64,000 nt of DNA, taken from Rhytidiadelphus loreus (lineage: Eukaryota > Streptophyta > Bryopsida > Hypnales > Hylocomiaceae). This document shows, one piece after another, positions 1 through 9,887 of the stretch (its first letter is position 1; every line of letters starts with the position of its first letter). Where the stretch lies: assembly GCA_947034895.1 (NCBI GenBank), contig OX344764.1, positions 41,914,935-41,978,934 of the forward strand, read 5' to 3'. Both the position numbers and the translations under genes were made by a program. A model generated the notes under the pieces. That model was given only the letters and a program-made list of their open reading frames with translations. It had not been told where the DNA came from and did no database searches.

Positions 1-159
1 AGTTTCCGTCGAAACGAACGTACACACCTAATGCAGTATCTCTTCAGGGATGTTCTTGGTGATGCCTTTGCGGGAGCATCTCTCGTGCAATGCTCGAGTA
101 ATCTATAAGTTGGTCGATATGGTTGGCTGGTTTGTGATTTTGATTCCTTCCTTTTGCAG

Positions 160-3100
160 GGTGCTCCAGAAACAATACAGGAGAGGTTGGCCAATGTCCC
201 TGATAAGTATGTAGAAATATACAAGGAATATACTCGTCAAGGGGCTCGTGTACTTGCTTTGGCATACAAAATTCTTCCAGACATGGCGGTAGGTTCATAG
301 TCTTGGTCTGTTGATGTACATTTTAATTTTGTGACTACTGTATACGAACGTTTTGTCATTCCTCGATTGCAAATGGATCAGGAATGTATATTGGAGCTTT
401 AGATTCATTCAGGAATTGCGTTTAGATCCTACATATGCATTTGTTGAGTAATGTTAGTTTTCTGTTGAAATTGCAGGTTGGTGAAGCCAGGTCTTTGGAT
501 CGTGAAACTGTGGAGACTGATTTGACGTTTGCTGGATTTGCTGTATGTACAAACACCTATTCTACATGAATGAGAATTCTTAGGAAAGAGTTTTCTTTGG
601 ATTTCCAATGACTGGTGAAAGGTGATTTGCTGCAGTTATTTGAACATGAGTACACACTCTTGGGTGCTCAAGTGTGTACCGTGTTATGCAGGTTTTTGCA
701 TGCCCTTTACGTAATGATTCTGCAGAAGTTCTGAAGGAGCTCAAGGGGGCCTCTCATGATCTGGTATATACATTTCTGATGTTATTGATCAGGAATGCTT
801 GTATGGACGTTGTCTTATGTTTTCTGAAATGATGTCAATAAGCATACCTGTGTCATCAACAGTGATGTCAGTGCCCTTAGCTCATGGAATAGCGATTGAC
901 TTGTCCTAGACTGATTTCTAGTTGATAATTTTAGTAAACACTTGATATGTTTGCTGCACTTGGCTCATTCATCTAGTTGATGAAATTCGTGTGTTTACAC
1001 ATGGTTGGGGTGTTGCAGTCTTCTGAGCTTTAGACTAACTGCAGACCAACAGATATACATTATTGTTTGCTTAATACTCGTGTTTATTGTTTTGGTTAGC
1101 GTACCTGAAAAGTAAATTTTCTTCGCTGTACTTGACAGGTGATGATTACTGGCGATCAGGCGTTAACAGCTTGCCATGTGGCAGCTCAAGTTCATATTGT
1201 GACTAGGCCTGTGTTGATTTTGACACAACGATCTGGTGATTTAGCTGGGCAGTTCGACTGGCTTTCACCTGATGAAAAACTCAAATTACCGTACAAGTAC
1301 GTTCGGTTGCATTTTCATCCTCTCATTTGGTTGAGCTTATTGCAAGAGTATTCCAAGTTGAAAATCTATGTGGACATCTGCCTGCTGTGTAATCTCTTAC
1401 GAGGGTGGGTGTGCTTTTTATTGCAGCAAAGATGAGGTTTTGGACGTGGCAGAGGTCCATGATTTTTGTGTTGCTGGTGATGGTCTTGGTATGCTGCAGC
1501 GAACCAATGCTCTGCAGATAGTTGTTCCTCTCACTCAGGTCAGTATCATTTTGCGATCTTAAAACCATATTGTCCGCAAGATTTGCAATTTAGCAGTATC
1601 CTCACTCATGGTTTGTATGGGTGAAACATCATTGCACTGGGTTTATGATAAGAATTTCAGGCAACTTCCCAATTAAAAGTAGGTTCAAGACGGGGTAAAT
1701 ATCACCTTACGAAGTGGTGCTCGCTTTCAGGTATTTGCCAGGGTGGCTCCTGACCAGAAGGAGTTAATATTAACAACATTGAAAGCTGTGGGCCGCACTA
1801 CTCTTATGTGTGGTGATGGTACCAATGATGTTGGAGCACTTAAGCAGGTGAGGTCTCTATCTGATATATTTCTGGTGATTATGCTAAACATGCATGGAAA
1901 CTTTGGCAAGGTTTGGCTCAGGATTGACTGATTAATCTTGTCTTGTTGTCTAGGCTCATGCTGGGGTGGCGCTCCTTAACGCCATTCCTCCGGCAAAAGC
2001 CTCAAAGGAATCAGCAACTACCTCTCCAACAGATTCATCGGGTACGGCATCTAGTCCAGGTAATTAACAGCATGCCTTCTTCGTGACGTCTTTCAATATT
2101 GTAATTGATGCTCCAGCAATTACAGTGACGATTTTTCAGACCAGATGATTGAGGACTTTTTTCAAGTCCCAGCTGGAGCAATCTGGTATGTGTCTTAGCC
2201 AGTTTTTTTTTCTAATTGCAAATGGTACTGGATACAGCTGTGACCGCCAAACCAAGGCGGAAGGGTGGGGTTTCAGGTTCACAAGGTGCTGCCACACCAA
2301 TCGAAGGTGGACAATCTTCGAAAACTGGCCTCTCCGCTGCAGATCAGCTGTCACCAAGTGGTCGACAACTCACCCCTGCTGAAATTAAGAGAAAGGAGTT
2401 GAAGAAGTTGATTGACGAGATGAATGAGGAGGGTGATGGAAGGGCTCCTGTGGTGAAGCTGGGAGATGCCTCTATGGCAGCTCCCTTCACTGCAAAACAT
2501 TCTTCTGTGCGGCCCACTACCGATATTATTCGCCAAGGTCGTAGTACACTAGTAACAACCTTGCAGATGTTCAAGATTTTGGGTTTGAATTGCTTGGCAA
2601 CAGCTTATGTTCTGAGTGTGATGTACCTGGATGGAGTGAAGCTTGGTGACATGCAGGTCAGTATTATTATCCTTTTCAGTTACATTTTTCAGCTGCTCGT
2701 CTTTTTTAATCCTAATATTGAGTTTTTATTTGAATCTAATTGTTTACTATACACGCTTTTCTGTTATCGAGTCGATGTTCAGAAATCCATGAAAGTTCTA
2801 TTCAGTTACTATTTGTTCATCTTTATGATGCAGGCGACGATTAGCGGTCTGTTCACTGCAACCTTTTTCCTCTTCATTTCCCACGCTCGACCTCTTGACA
2901 CCTTATCAGCTCAACGACCACATCCGAACATATTCAGCCCTTATGTCATTCTTTCACTGCTCGGTCAATTTGCGATACATATATCATTTCTCATCACAGC
3001 TGTGAAGGGTGCCCAGGCTTTCATGCCCGAAGAATGCGTTGAGCCTGACTCAGAGTTTACGCCCAATCTTGTCAACACAGTCTCATATATGGCCAACATG

Positions 3101-3679
3101 ATGATTCAGGTAAAATCCGTTGCTTACAGAGGTGGTGTGTATGTCTTATGAGCTTGTGACATTCTTTTATAGAATCATTTTTCTGATAATGCACCTAAGA
3201 GAATATCGTTTGAATGATCCCTTTTATCATATTTGCAGACACAGGCTATATTGATTTGATTACAGCTGTCAAACTGAGGTGCAATGTCCACTTATTTACT
3301 GAAACAGAAGTTAACTTTTATTTTTTGGGACTGACCTCTGGTGATGATGTGACAGGTGGCCACTTTTGCTGTGAATTATATTGGTCATCCTTTCAACCAA
3401 AGTATTCGGGAGAACAAGGCTTTCTACTATGCCCTAACCTCGGCAGCAATTTTCTTCACTGCCATTACATCTGATGTGTTTCGCAGCTTGAATGATTGGC
3501 TAAGGCTTGTGCCTCTCCCAAAGCCCTTTGGGCATCAACTTCTTTTTATGGCATTTGGAATGATGGTTAGTTGCTATATCTGGGAACATTCTTTGCGATG
3601 GCTATTTCCTGCGAAGATGCCTGTATCTCGGCCACGCCGAAGACCTACCAGGGCTTCAGGTGCTAAAAAGATCCAGTAG
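160..3679 (+). CDS. MIA: P5A-type ATPase (MIA/PDR2 homologue), 3' portion
   Basis: Endoplasmic-reticulum P-type ATPase of the P5A class. The family is linked to ER protein quality control, to phosphate-starvation root response (PDR2) and to male fertility (MIA) in Arabidopsis. I assemble ten coding exons: 160-288, 477-542, 692-763, 1139-1296, 1427-1538, 1731-1847, 1954-2059, 2238-2656, 2834-3109 and 3356-3679. All have GT/AG borders and together give 592 codons plus TAG. Visible motifs are MITGDQALT and [14 protein letters not shown] of the P domain (exons 4 and 6), a variable Ser/Lys linker (exons 7-8), then [15 protein letters not shown] and the C-terminal membrane helices ending in a basic tail. 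The DKTGT phosphorylation site and N-terminal half lie before the window, and bases 1-159 read as intron. The 7-8 junction is in the least conserved stretch and was chosen by phase; skipping from 2059 to 2238 keeps the frame open. Confidence 0.93.
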
Positions 3680-5262
3680 ATATAGTTACAGGTTATAGTG
3701 GATTATCAGGTAATTGAAGAGATTAGACGCCCACTTACATTTTGCAGCACTCATTGTTTCTTCGCATTGGGAATGCGCCTCAGTGTTCTCGTCAGTGGTA
3801 TACTTAATAAATTTTGTTCAATTTTTTTAGCAATTGATGACTCCTATTCATCTTGAAACTGACAAGAACTCCGTGTAAACTTCTATAATTCTTCTCTGAT
3901 CCAACGAGGCATTTTGCAGGTCTGTCAGTCTCACTTTTGTTTGGGAGTAGCTCGCATTGTTATTGACTCAAATTGTGATCATTGGTTCTTTTGCGCATCG
4001 TTTTTTTTTAGAATCAAAGAGCCTAGCTCTGCTCGGGCTGTTCTCATTCTGCTAGCCAGAAGTTGAGTGCCGATCTTCCCATGCATGCATTCGGAAAGGG
4101 AAGTTTCATCTTGAGGCCCATATCTAATACTTTCAATTTCACGCATCATCTACCAAATGATCGCTGTTATCACTGCACTTGATATCTCAACTCTTCAGTC
4201 TTGACTTTGCAGCTGTAGCTTGTAGAGAATTATCCCCTGTTTGACTGAACTTCTTGTGTGCAGGTTCCAACACTCCTCTGGGTAGTTGGAGTTTCCCTGA
4301 GGTCTCATTACGCCGAGAGAAATTGAGCAATTGTGCATTCTGTTCGACTTGCAGCTACAAGCCCGTGCCACAGCCCAAGTGACAGCTTCTCCTTTCAAGT
4401 TTCCAATCAAAAGTTTCCAATCATTTCCACGAGTGACAGTCTCAGTTTCCCAAGAACTTTGGCAAGGTTATTCTACGGTAGGCCATCCTGGCAGTAACTC
4501 TTGCAACATTCTAAGCTGGAAAGTTTCTCCCTTGTGGGACCAATTTCTCTGCTTGCAGCCGTTACATGACCATTCTTGAATGGGCCTATTGTCCATCCCC
4601 TGGAAGATTTTTTTGATATCCGCAGGTGCGTGGTTTGCGTATGAAGAGACTTCTTTGGCTCCTGTAAGTTCTCCACAAATCCTCTCTTTATTAATTTTAT
4701 TGTTCCATCATTGCTCTTCTCTTCTTCATTTCCATGACTCCACTTACGGTCTTCCAAGTGGCTTAAAGAACGTCATAAATGAAAACTTGCCCTCTCATGC
4801 TTCGCACTTCTCCAAGATGTACGCAAATTGATCTTTTGAACTTATTAACCCAGCTTCCTCTGAATAGAGGCAATATGAGCCATTTGAATCTGTAAGCCCT
4901 CTTGTAGTTGTGATGAGGGAAAACCAGTCAACAACAACAATGCAATCAGTTCCATGACATTAAAAGTGTGCAAAAATATGAAGTGCAGTTAAGGTAGAGA
5001 CTCCATTAACCATGAACCATACAGTACATTAGAGGCCCCATTGACCATACAGGTGAACTTTGAATTATGCTAATTGTGACAATACTTGATCGATTGACCT
5101 TTCTTTTTTTTTGCAATTGTTTTTGTAGCTTAACACAAAAGAAATGTGCAAAGTTTCAGATGGTGTAAGTTTGTAGATTGTTGTACGGAAAGGTTCAAAG
5201 TTCACCTGTACAGTGAACGAAACCTCTCCCTTACTGTGGTGAATTGAGACGTTTTATTTCCT
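3680..5262. other. Intergenic: 3' UTR of the P5A gene and spacer
   Basis: The first few hundred bases after the TAG at 3677-3679 probably hold the 3' untranslated region of the ATPase gene. The rest lies between two convergent genes. I see no open frame with family similarity, no RNA gene and no clear repeat. Confidence 0.5.
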
Positions 5263-5640
5263 TTATTTTTTCTTGTGGCGTTCCATGTCAGGCAGCTCCT
5301 CCATGTTGTCGAACCAAGGCCCTTGGCTCTGATCCAGATCGGTCTCGCTGCGCTCATACGAAACCCCAAGTCCCGAGGCCTTCTTCCTGGTGGCCCGAGG
5401 CGCCGTGGTCACGTAGCCGTGGTAGTACTCTGGCACATACATGCCCGTCAGGGGGTCCGGCGTCCACCAGGACTCATCCTTGAGGGCTGGCGCCGCCTTC
5501 ACATTCGCAAACTTCTTCCGAGGGTCCGCCTGTTTCTCCAGAAAGTCCTTTCGCCATTTGTCGCCGTGGGCGTGGGTCGAGCTCTCTTTCTCGCTCCCTC
5601 CTTTCGTTGGATTCCATCCCGACTTCGTGTTGGTGCTCAT
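5263..5640 (-). CDS. Small LEA_3-like (late embryogenesis abundant) protein
   Basis: A 125-residue hydrophilic protein resembling the small plant LEA_3/SAG21-type proteins, which accumulate on dehydration or oxidative stress, often in mitochondria. The diagnostic part is the central SWWTPDPLTGMYVPEYYHG, matching the family pattern W-x-P-x-P-x-TG-x-Y-x-PE. An acidic PWFDNMEELPD near the C-terminus also recurs in relatives. The body is rich in Lys, Asp and Gly with no membrane segment. The start at 5640 (MSTNTK) is preferred. An in-frame ATG 14 codons upstream would add an Arg-rich leader, but a splice-acceptor-like run (TTTTCCAG on the minus strand) lies between the two, so that leader may be intron. 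The gene is convergent with the ATPase. A tandem array begins immediately upstream. I did not see clear stress elements. Confidence 0.7.
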   Translation of the reverse strand: MSTNTKSGWNPTKGGSEKESSTHAHGDKWRKDFLEKQADPRKKFANVKAAPALKDESWWTPDPLTGMYVPEYYHGYVTTAPRATRKKASGLGVSYERSETDLDQSQGPWFDNMEELPDMERHKKK

Positions 5641-5689
5641 GTCACAGGCTCTTCTTCTGGAAAATTTCATGTCACGGTACATGGAAATA

Positions 5690-6310
5690 ATTTCGTATGA
5701 ATTTCAATATTCATAAAGATAGATAATGTTTGGTCTCTGAAACCCTAAAATGCGCTCTTGAGGATGATGAACTGACCGACAGGATTGGGTGAGCCAACCT
5801 TAAATGCGACACGTTTGCTGATTCGCTGATTCGACCGTTTTTGAATGAGGGCATGGGCTGAAATTTTACTTTAGTGGTAAGTTAGCAAGTCATTGTCATG
5901 GTGCTTTTGAATGAATTTCGTATGCAAACATAATTTCAGGTTTTCGAAACCTTAAATTGTGCTCCAGCGTATGGTGAGCTGGTTTTACGGATTAGGGTAA
6001 GCTACCCTAAATGCGACTCGTTTTCTTTACTCCACTACTTTTGAACGAGGATTTGGATTGAAATTACTTCAGTGGTAGCAAATCAATGTCATGGTGTATT
6101 TAATGGATTTCGTATGCAGACATTATCTCAGGTCTCAGAAACTGTAGAGTGTGTTGGAGAGCCGTCATGGACAGTCTCACAGGAGTACGGTAAGCTACCC
6201 TGAATGCAACAGGTTTGCTGATTCCGCCATTTGAATGAGAGCATGGGTTGAAGTTTTACTTCAGTGTTAGCAAATCACTTTTTGGGTGCATTGAATGAAT
6301 TTTTGATATG
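5690..6310. repeat. Imperfect tandem array, three units of 190-225 bp, upstream of the LEA gene
   Basis: Units begin with ATTTCGTATG at about 5690, 5915 and 6107, and a fourth degenerate start (ATTTTTGATATG) is at 6299. Shared landmarks in order are a GAAACCCTAAA-like motif, GGTAAGCTACCCTAAATGC, GAATGAGGGCATGGGTTGAAATTTTACTT, and AGCAAATCANTGTCATGGTG. Spacings are 225, 192 and 192 bp. The first unit overlaps the presumed leader of the LEA gene on the opposite strand. Between 6374 and 6460 a short direct repeat (CATTGGACATCCTTGA twice, 37 bp apart) follows. Confidence 0.75.
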
Positions 6311-7566
6311 CTTGAATACTTTCAAAATATGGATTTTGAAAATTGAAATCGCTGATGACACTAGACTACCTTCATTGGACATCCTTGAGGCATTGGTAGA
6401 TCCTTGTAGCATTGGACATCCTTGAAATGCTTCAACTTTCATTGGTAGACTCAGAGAACTCTTCACTTTGTATTGAAATCTCGTGAACAAGTGTAGGATA
6501 TTTTTGGGTCCACTGCACATGGCTTTCAGTGCCAAATGTAATGCAGGTGTTGCATCTCGGATGGTGTCTGTTTTAGGTTCACATACCTTAGCGGCGCACA
6601 CTTAGGGTTGACAGTCGTCTCCTGTGAGTAAAACCATGGGTGACTTAGGGTTTGCACCAGTCTCTGGTATTGCTGCTCCAGACTCCCAGCTCTTCTTATT
6701 ATCCCCCACCTGTCCGCCATTTGCATTCAAGCTCTGATTCGTCCTTTGATTCAATTTAATTCACCTTGTGAGCTGTACCTTCATTCTGCAGAGCTCTCGA
6801 CTTCGAAAGGGCGTGACTCTTGGATCCCAACATGAATTAAATCAGGAGCTCACCGACGGTAGTCAATTCCGAGAAGGTTGTGCATTGTTAATGAAATGAG
6901 ATAAAAACCTTGGACAGTTCATGAACAACCCATGTTGATTGCATCCATCATGTTTGTTTTTTGTGATCTGCATATGGGGCTGATTTCCAAGGTACAATGA
7001 CGTGTTTCTGGAGCTGCCACAACCACATGAATCAGTCGACAGAGGAGCATTCACGTTGGTGGCTCATCAAGAGGGATCCAGTACTGAAGAGCAGCTGGTT
7101 CAGGACCCTTAGTAAAAATGACAAATTCAATTGATCATTCTGTGAAAATACGGTAATAGAATTCAAATAGGACCAAATGTTACATCGCTAGAGTCCGTGA
7201 AGAACATTGCAGCTGTTGGTCCAAGAGATAAAATTTGAACAAAAGCAGGAAGCTCAATTTGGGCTTCTTAGCAGTCGATTCCACCTTGCACAAATTCTCA
7301 TGGTGCTCATGGTGCTTCTGCAATCCTGGATCTCCAGAGAGTTTACAGTAATGCAGTATTTATGCTACAGATGGTACACAGTACAGAGCAGCAAGAGAGG
7401 ATGCCTGCATGGGAACCCACGCGTATGCCCAGCTTGCGATCACATTCTCCTCGGACTTGCGCAACGTGAAGAAACTGGACACTGCAACTCTCAAATCACG
7501 AGACAATTCTAGAATGAGAACCAGAAATGTTACCTTCTCGAGCATTGGGGCTTGTTTTCAGGAGCT

Positions 7567-8100
7567 ATGGCGCCCGGGCTTGGATTTCGATTGCTCGTGG
7601 TGGTGCTGACCGCCATCGCCATGGCCTCAACGCCCCCAGCGAGTTGCGACTACTCCTCAGGAGCTTCCGTGCACATTTTGAATGCTGGGCTTGACCCCAT
7701 TCTGGTGCATTGCGAGTCAAAGGACTCCGATCTGGGCGCGTATCCAGTGACGCCGGGGGCGAACTACTCGTGGTCGTTCAGTCCGAACATTTTCGGCATG
7801 ACGCTCTACACTTGCGAGTTCTTCTGGAAGACGTTCACGCAGAAGTTCCAGGCGTGGAAGGGGAGCTACTACGACACGCGACCGCCGTGCTCCGTGACTG
7901 GGCCCTGCAACTACAAAGTCACGCCGGATGGCTTCTACGTGGGGCTGCAAAGTTACAACAACGAGAGCCCTGACAACAACGGGAGCAACATTGTAGCGAA
8001 TCAGCAGCTCTGGGCGTTTTATCAGCCGTGGCTGCCGCTCAATGCATCCCAGCTGTTCCCGCACGGGAGGGATCGAAACTCTGAAGATCATGGACCTTGA
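7567..8100 (+). CDS. Plant self-incompatibility S1 family (S-protein homologue), secreted
   Basis: A 177-residue secreted protein. The N-terminus (about residues 1-27) is a signal peptide with hydrophobic core LLVVVLTAIAM and an Ala/Ser-rich cleavage region. The mature part has the S1-family pattern: VHILNAGLDPILVHCESKDSDLG at the first strand, then PGANYSWSF, then a Cys-containing YTCEFFW segment and a final QLWAFYQPW. Several cysteines could form disulphides. The founding members act as stigma S-determinants in Papaver, but most homologues (SPH) have no assigned role and some are studied as secreted signals. The gene has no intron in the coding part. TTTTCAG directly before the ATG may be the acceptor of a leader intron. 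The C-terminal tail after QLWAFYQPW is longer than usual and probably variable. Confidence 0.85.
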   Translation: MAPGLGFRLLVVVLTAIAMASTPPASCDYSSGASVHILNAGLDPILVHCESKDSDLGAYPVTPGANYSWSFSPNIFGMTLYTCEFFWKTFTQKFQAWKGSYYDTRPPCSVTGPCNYKVTPDGFYVGLQSYNNESPDNNGSNIVANQQLWAFYQPWLPLNASQLFPHGRDRNSEDHGP

Positions 8101-8234
8101 AACGTTAATGGAAGCATCGAAACTAATGTGCAACCTTCTTGGCAGAAGCACGCTCTTGTTAGTAGACTGCTTTGAAATTTGAAACAGAATCATTACGACA
8201 GACTTTGAGGAGGAGGCATTAATTACTAATAAAA

Positions 8235-8800
8235 GAAATTGAAATCTGCAAAGGGGTGGTGGTACTTGCATGAATTTCTTGCTGAAATGTTGAGCAACAG
8301 TGGTGCCTTTGCTGTGAGAATTTCTCCAATCGTGTTTCTTCGTGGATTCTGTCATGTCAGAAAGGGTGGTCTAGGACAAGCTCATGGAATCGAAGCTCTC
8401 ACTGAAATGGAACTCGAAACTCATACGAAAGCACAGGAACTTATGAACACCTCCATTTTGGACGAACACGCCCTTCTAGAATCCGTTGGTAATGGAAAGG
8501 ATGATCAGTTGATCACCATGACAGACTTTGACGTCAAGGAGCTAAAAAAAGAAATTGCTATCTGCCAGTCTTTGAATGTGAAGATCATTCATGCCAAATG
8601 GATGGTCGTGCTTGAATGAATTTCTTGCTGAGATGTTGCAAGCAGGGATAACAACAGATATGCTGTAACTGTGTGAATTCCTTCGATTGTCTTCTTCGTG
8701 GTCTTTGTCATAAAGGTGATCCAGAACAAGTCAATTAGGTTTCTGCTGTGTTGGGAAAAGAACAGTGATCGAGATGGATGACATGGTTCGTAACCTTTTC
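8235..8800. repeat. Old tandem duplication (~316-346 bp) downstream of the S1 gene
   Basis: Segment A (from 8235) and segment B (from 8551) share landmarks in order: GAAATT..ATCTGC, TGAATTTCTTGCTGAAATGTTG (8271 and 8617), a TTCTTCGTGG..TGTCAT run, and a GAACAAG/GACAAG run. The offset drifts from 316 to 346, so indels have accumulated. Segment A has an open frame at 8239-8619 on the + strand, but its only start at the left edge is a TTG and it has no family resemblance. I do not call it a gene. Confidence 0.6.
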
Positions 8801-8947
8801 CCTTTTTAGCTTTTCGATTCTATATCTGTAACAGATCCACTCTCTTGCTCCTGAGTGCTTTCACTCCAACCGCATTTGGATCCAGCAACCCTCCTGCAGT
8901 CGTTTTTTCCAAACACGTCATGAATGAATGGGGCAACATTTCCACGC

Positions 8948-9762
8948 CAGTCAGACCTCGATAAGTGTTATGGGTTGGGAGCATACTTTTAGTTAACACT
9001 TAGACACTAGTAACACATAACACTTACAGAGGGTGATGCCGATGATTTGTAACACTTATAAAAAATAACACTTAGAAGAATTAAAAAGGTAAATATATAA
9101 CATTTATAGAAAAAATGGATGAAATTACAAAATATTGATTCATTATTCATCTAAGTCCGTCGAAAGAATGAATCAATAGTACTTTGGCGAGTTTCTGCTA
9201 CACGCCAAGATTCTACTTCCTTTTCTAGTGCTTCAATATTCCTAATAGATAACATGGTGTCATTAGGTCTTTGCTCCAAAAACTTCTTCAAAGTTTGAAG
9301 AGCACTACTGTACCTACATCTTTAAAGCCTACAACCTCTTCTACTATATCATGAGGATTAGCTTGTAATCCCTACATCTTTAAAGCCTAACCCCCTTCTT
9401 ATAATCCCGTCCGCCTTGCTTAGTTTATTTTTATTTTTAAGTTTATAAACTTAAAAGTACACTTATCTTTTACTTTATGAGCTTAAAAATATATGATCTT
9501 TTAGTTTATGAGCTTAAAAATACATCTACCTATCAGTTTGTTTCTAGAATGGACATCTAGAGTCACTTTGCAGCTAGAAGCTATTACTTTACCTCAAAAT
9601 GATCTCCCCCCAAGTGATGGCTCTTACGAAAAGCCATTTTTTGGAAACTTATCACTTACCGAGGTAAAATTATCAAAGTCGGGAGCGCAACATTGCGTAA
9701 CACTTAACATATAACACTTATTGGAAGCGGAAATCTCCATAACACTTATCGAGGACTGACTG
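8948..9762. mobile_element. Degenerate pogo-like (Tc1/mariner superfamily) DNA transposon
   Basis: The ends are inverted: the left starts CAGTCAGACCTCGATAAG (8948-8973) and the right (9737-9762), read on the minus strand, starts CAGTCAGTCCTCGATAAG. This is one mismatch in 26 bases. The CAGT..ACCTC.ATAA layout recalls the plant Lemi1/Emigrant pogo group. Sub-terminal TAACACTTA repeats near both ends also fit that group. The interior carries an antisense transposase relic. No TA target duplication is visible, so the flanks have mutated or the element was rearranged. Confidence 0.75.
9151..9303 (-). pseudogene. C-terminal remnant of a pogo-type transposase
   Basis: Fifty codons read open on the minus strand, starting ALQTLKKFLEQRP and ending RQSTIDSFFRRT then a stop. 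The C-terminal QSTIDSFF has the Q-x-x-I-x-x-F-F form of a PCNA-interacting peptide, which is reported for pogo transposase. Upstream on the same strand (about 9304-9375) similar coding continues in another frame, with a duplicated GGCTTTAAAGATGTAGG, so the gene is frameshifted and internally deleted. The N-terminal DNA-binding and DDE catalytic parts are absent. Confidence 0.7.
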
Positions 9763-9887
9763 CTTCAGACCTTCTTTATTGAATCTCGATATAAAAAGTG
9801 CCAAACATTGGGATGTACACAGATTCTCCTCCGAGATTGGGTAGTCCATTAGTTAGGATTGTCGTGTAGACGCGCGTCCTGGTTACA

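Noticed and set aside
2140..2185. Possible extra exon of the P5A-ATPase (DQMIEDFF..)
   Set aside because: Including it shifts the frame of the next exon; omitting it joins 2059 to 2238 in phase with the conserved C-terminal half.
7717..8355. 212-codon open frame on the minus strand
   Set aside because: It is antisense to the S1-family gene; the + strand product has a signal peptide and family motifs, while this one has none.
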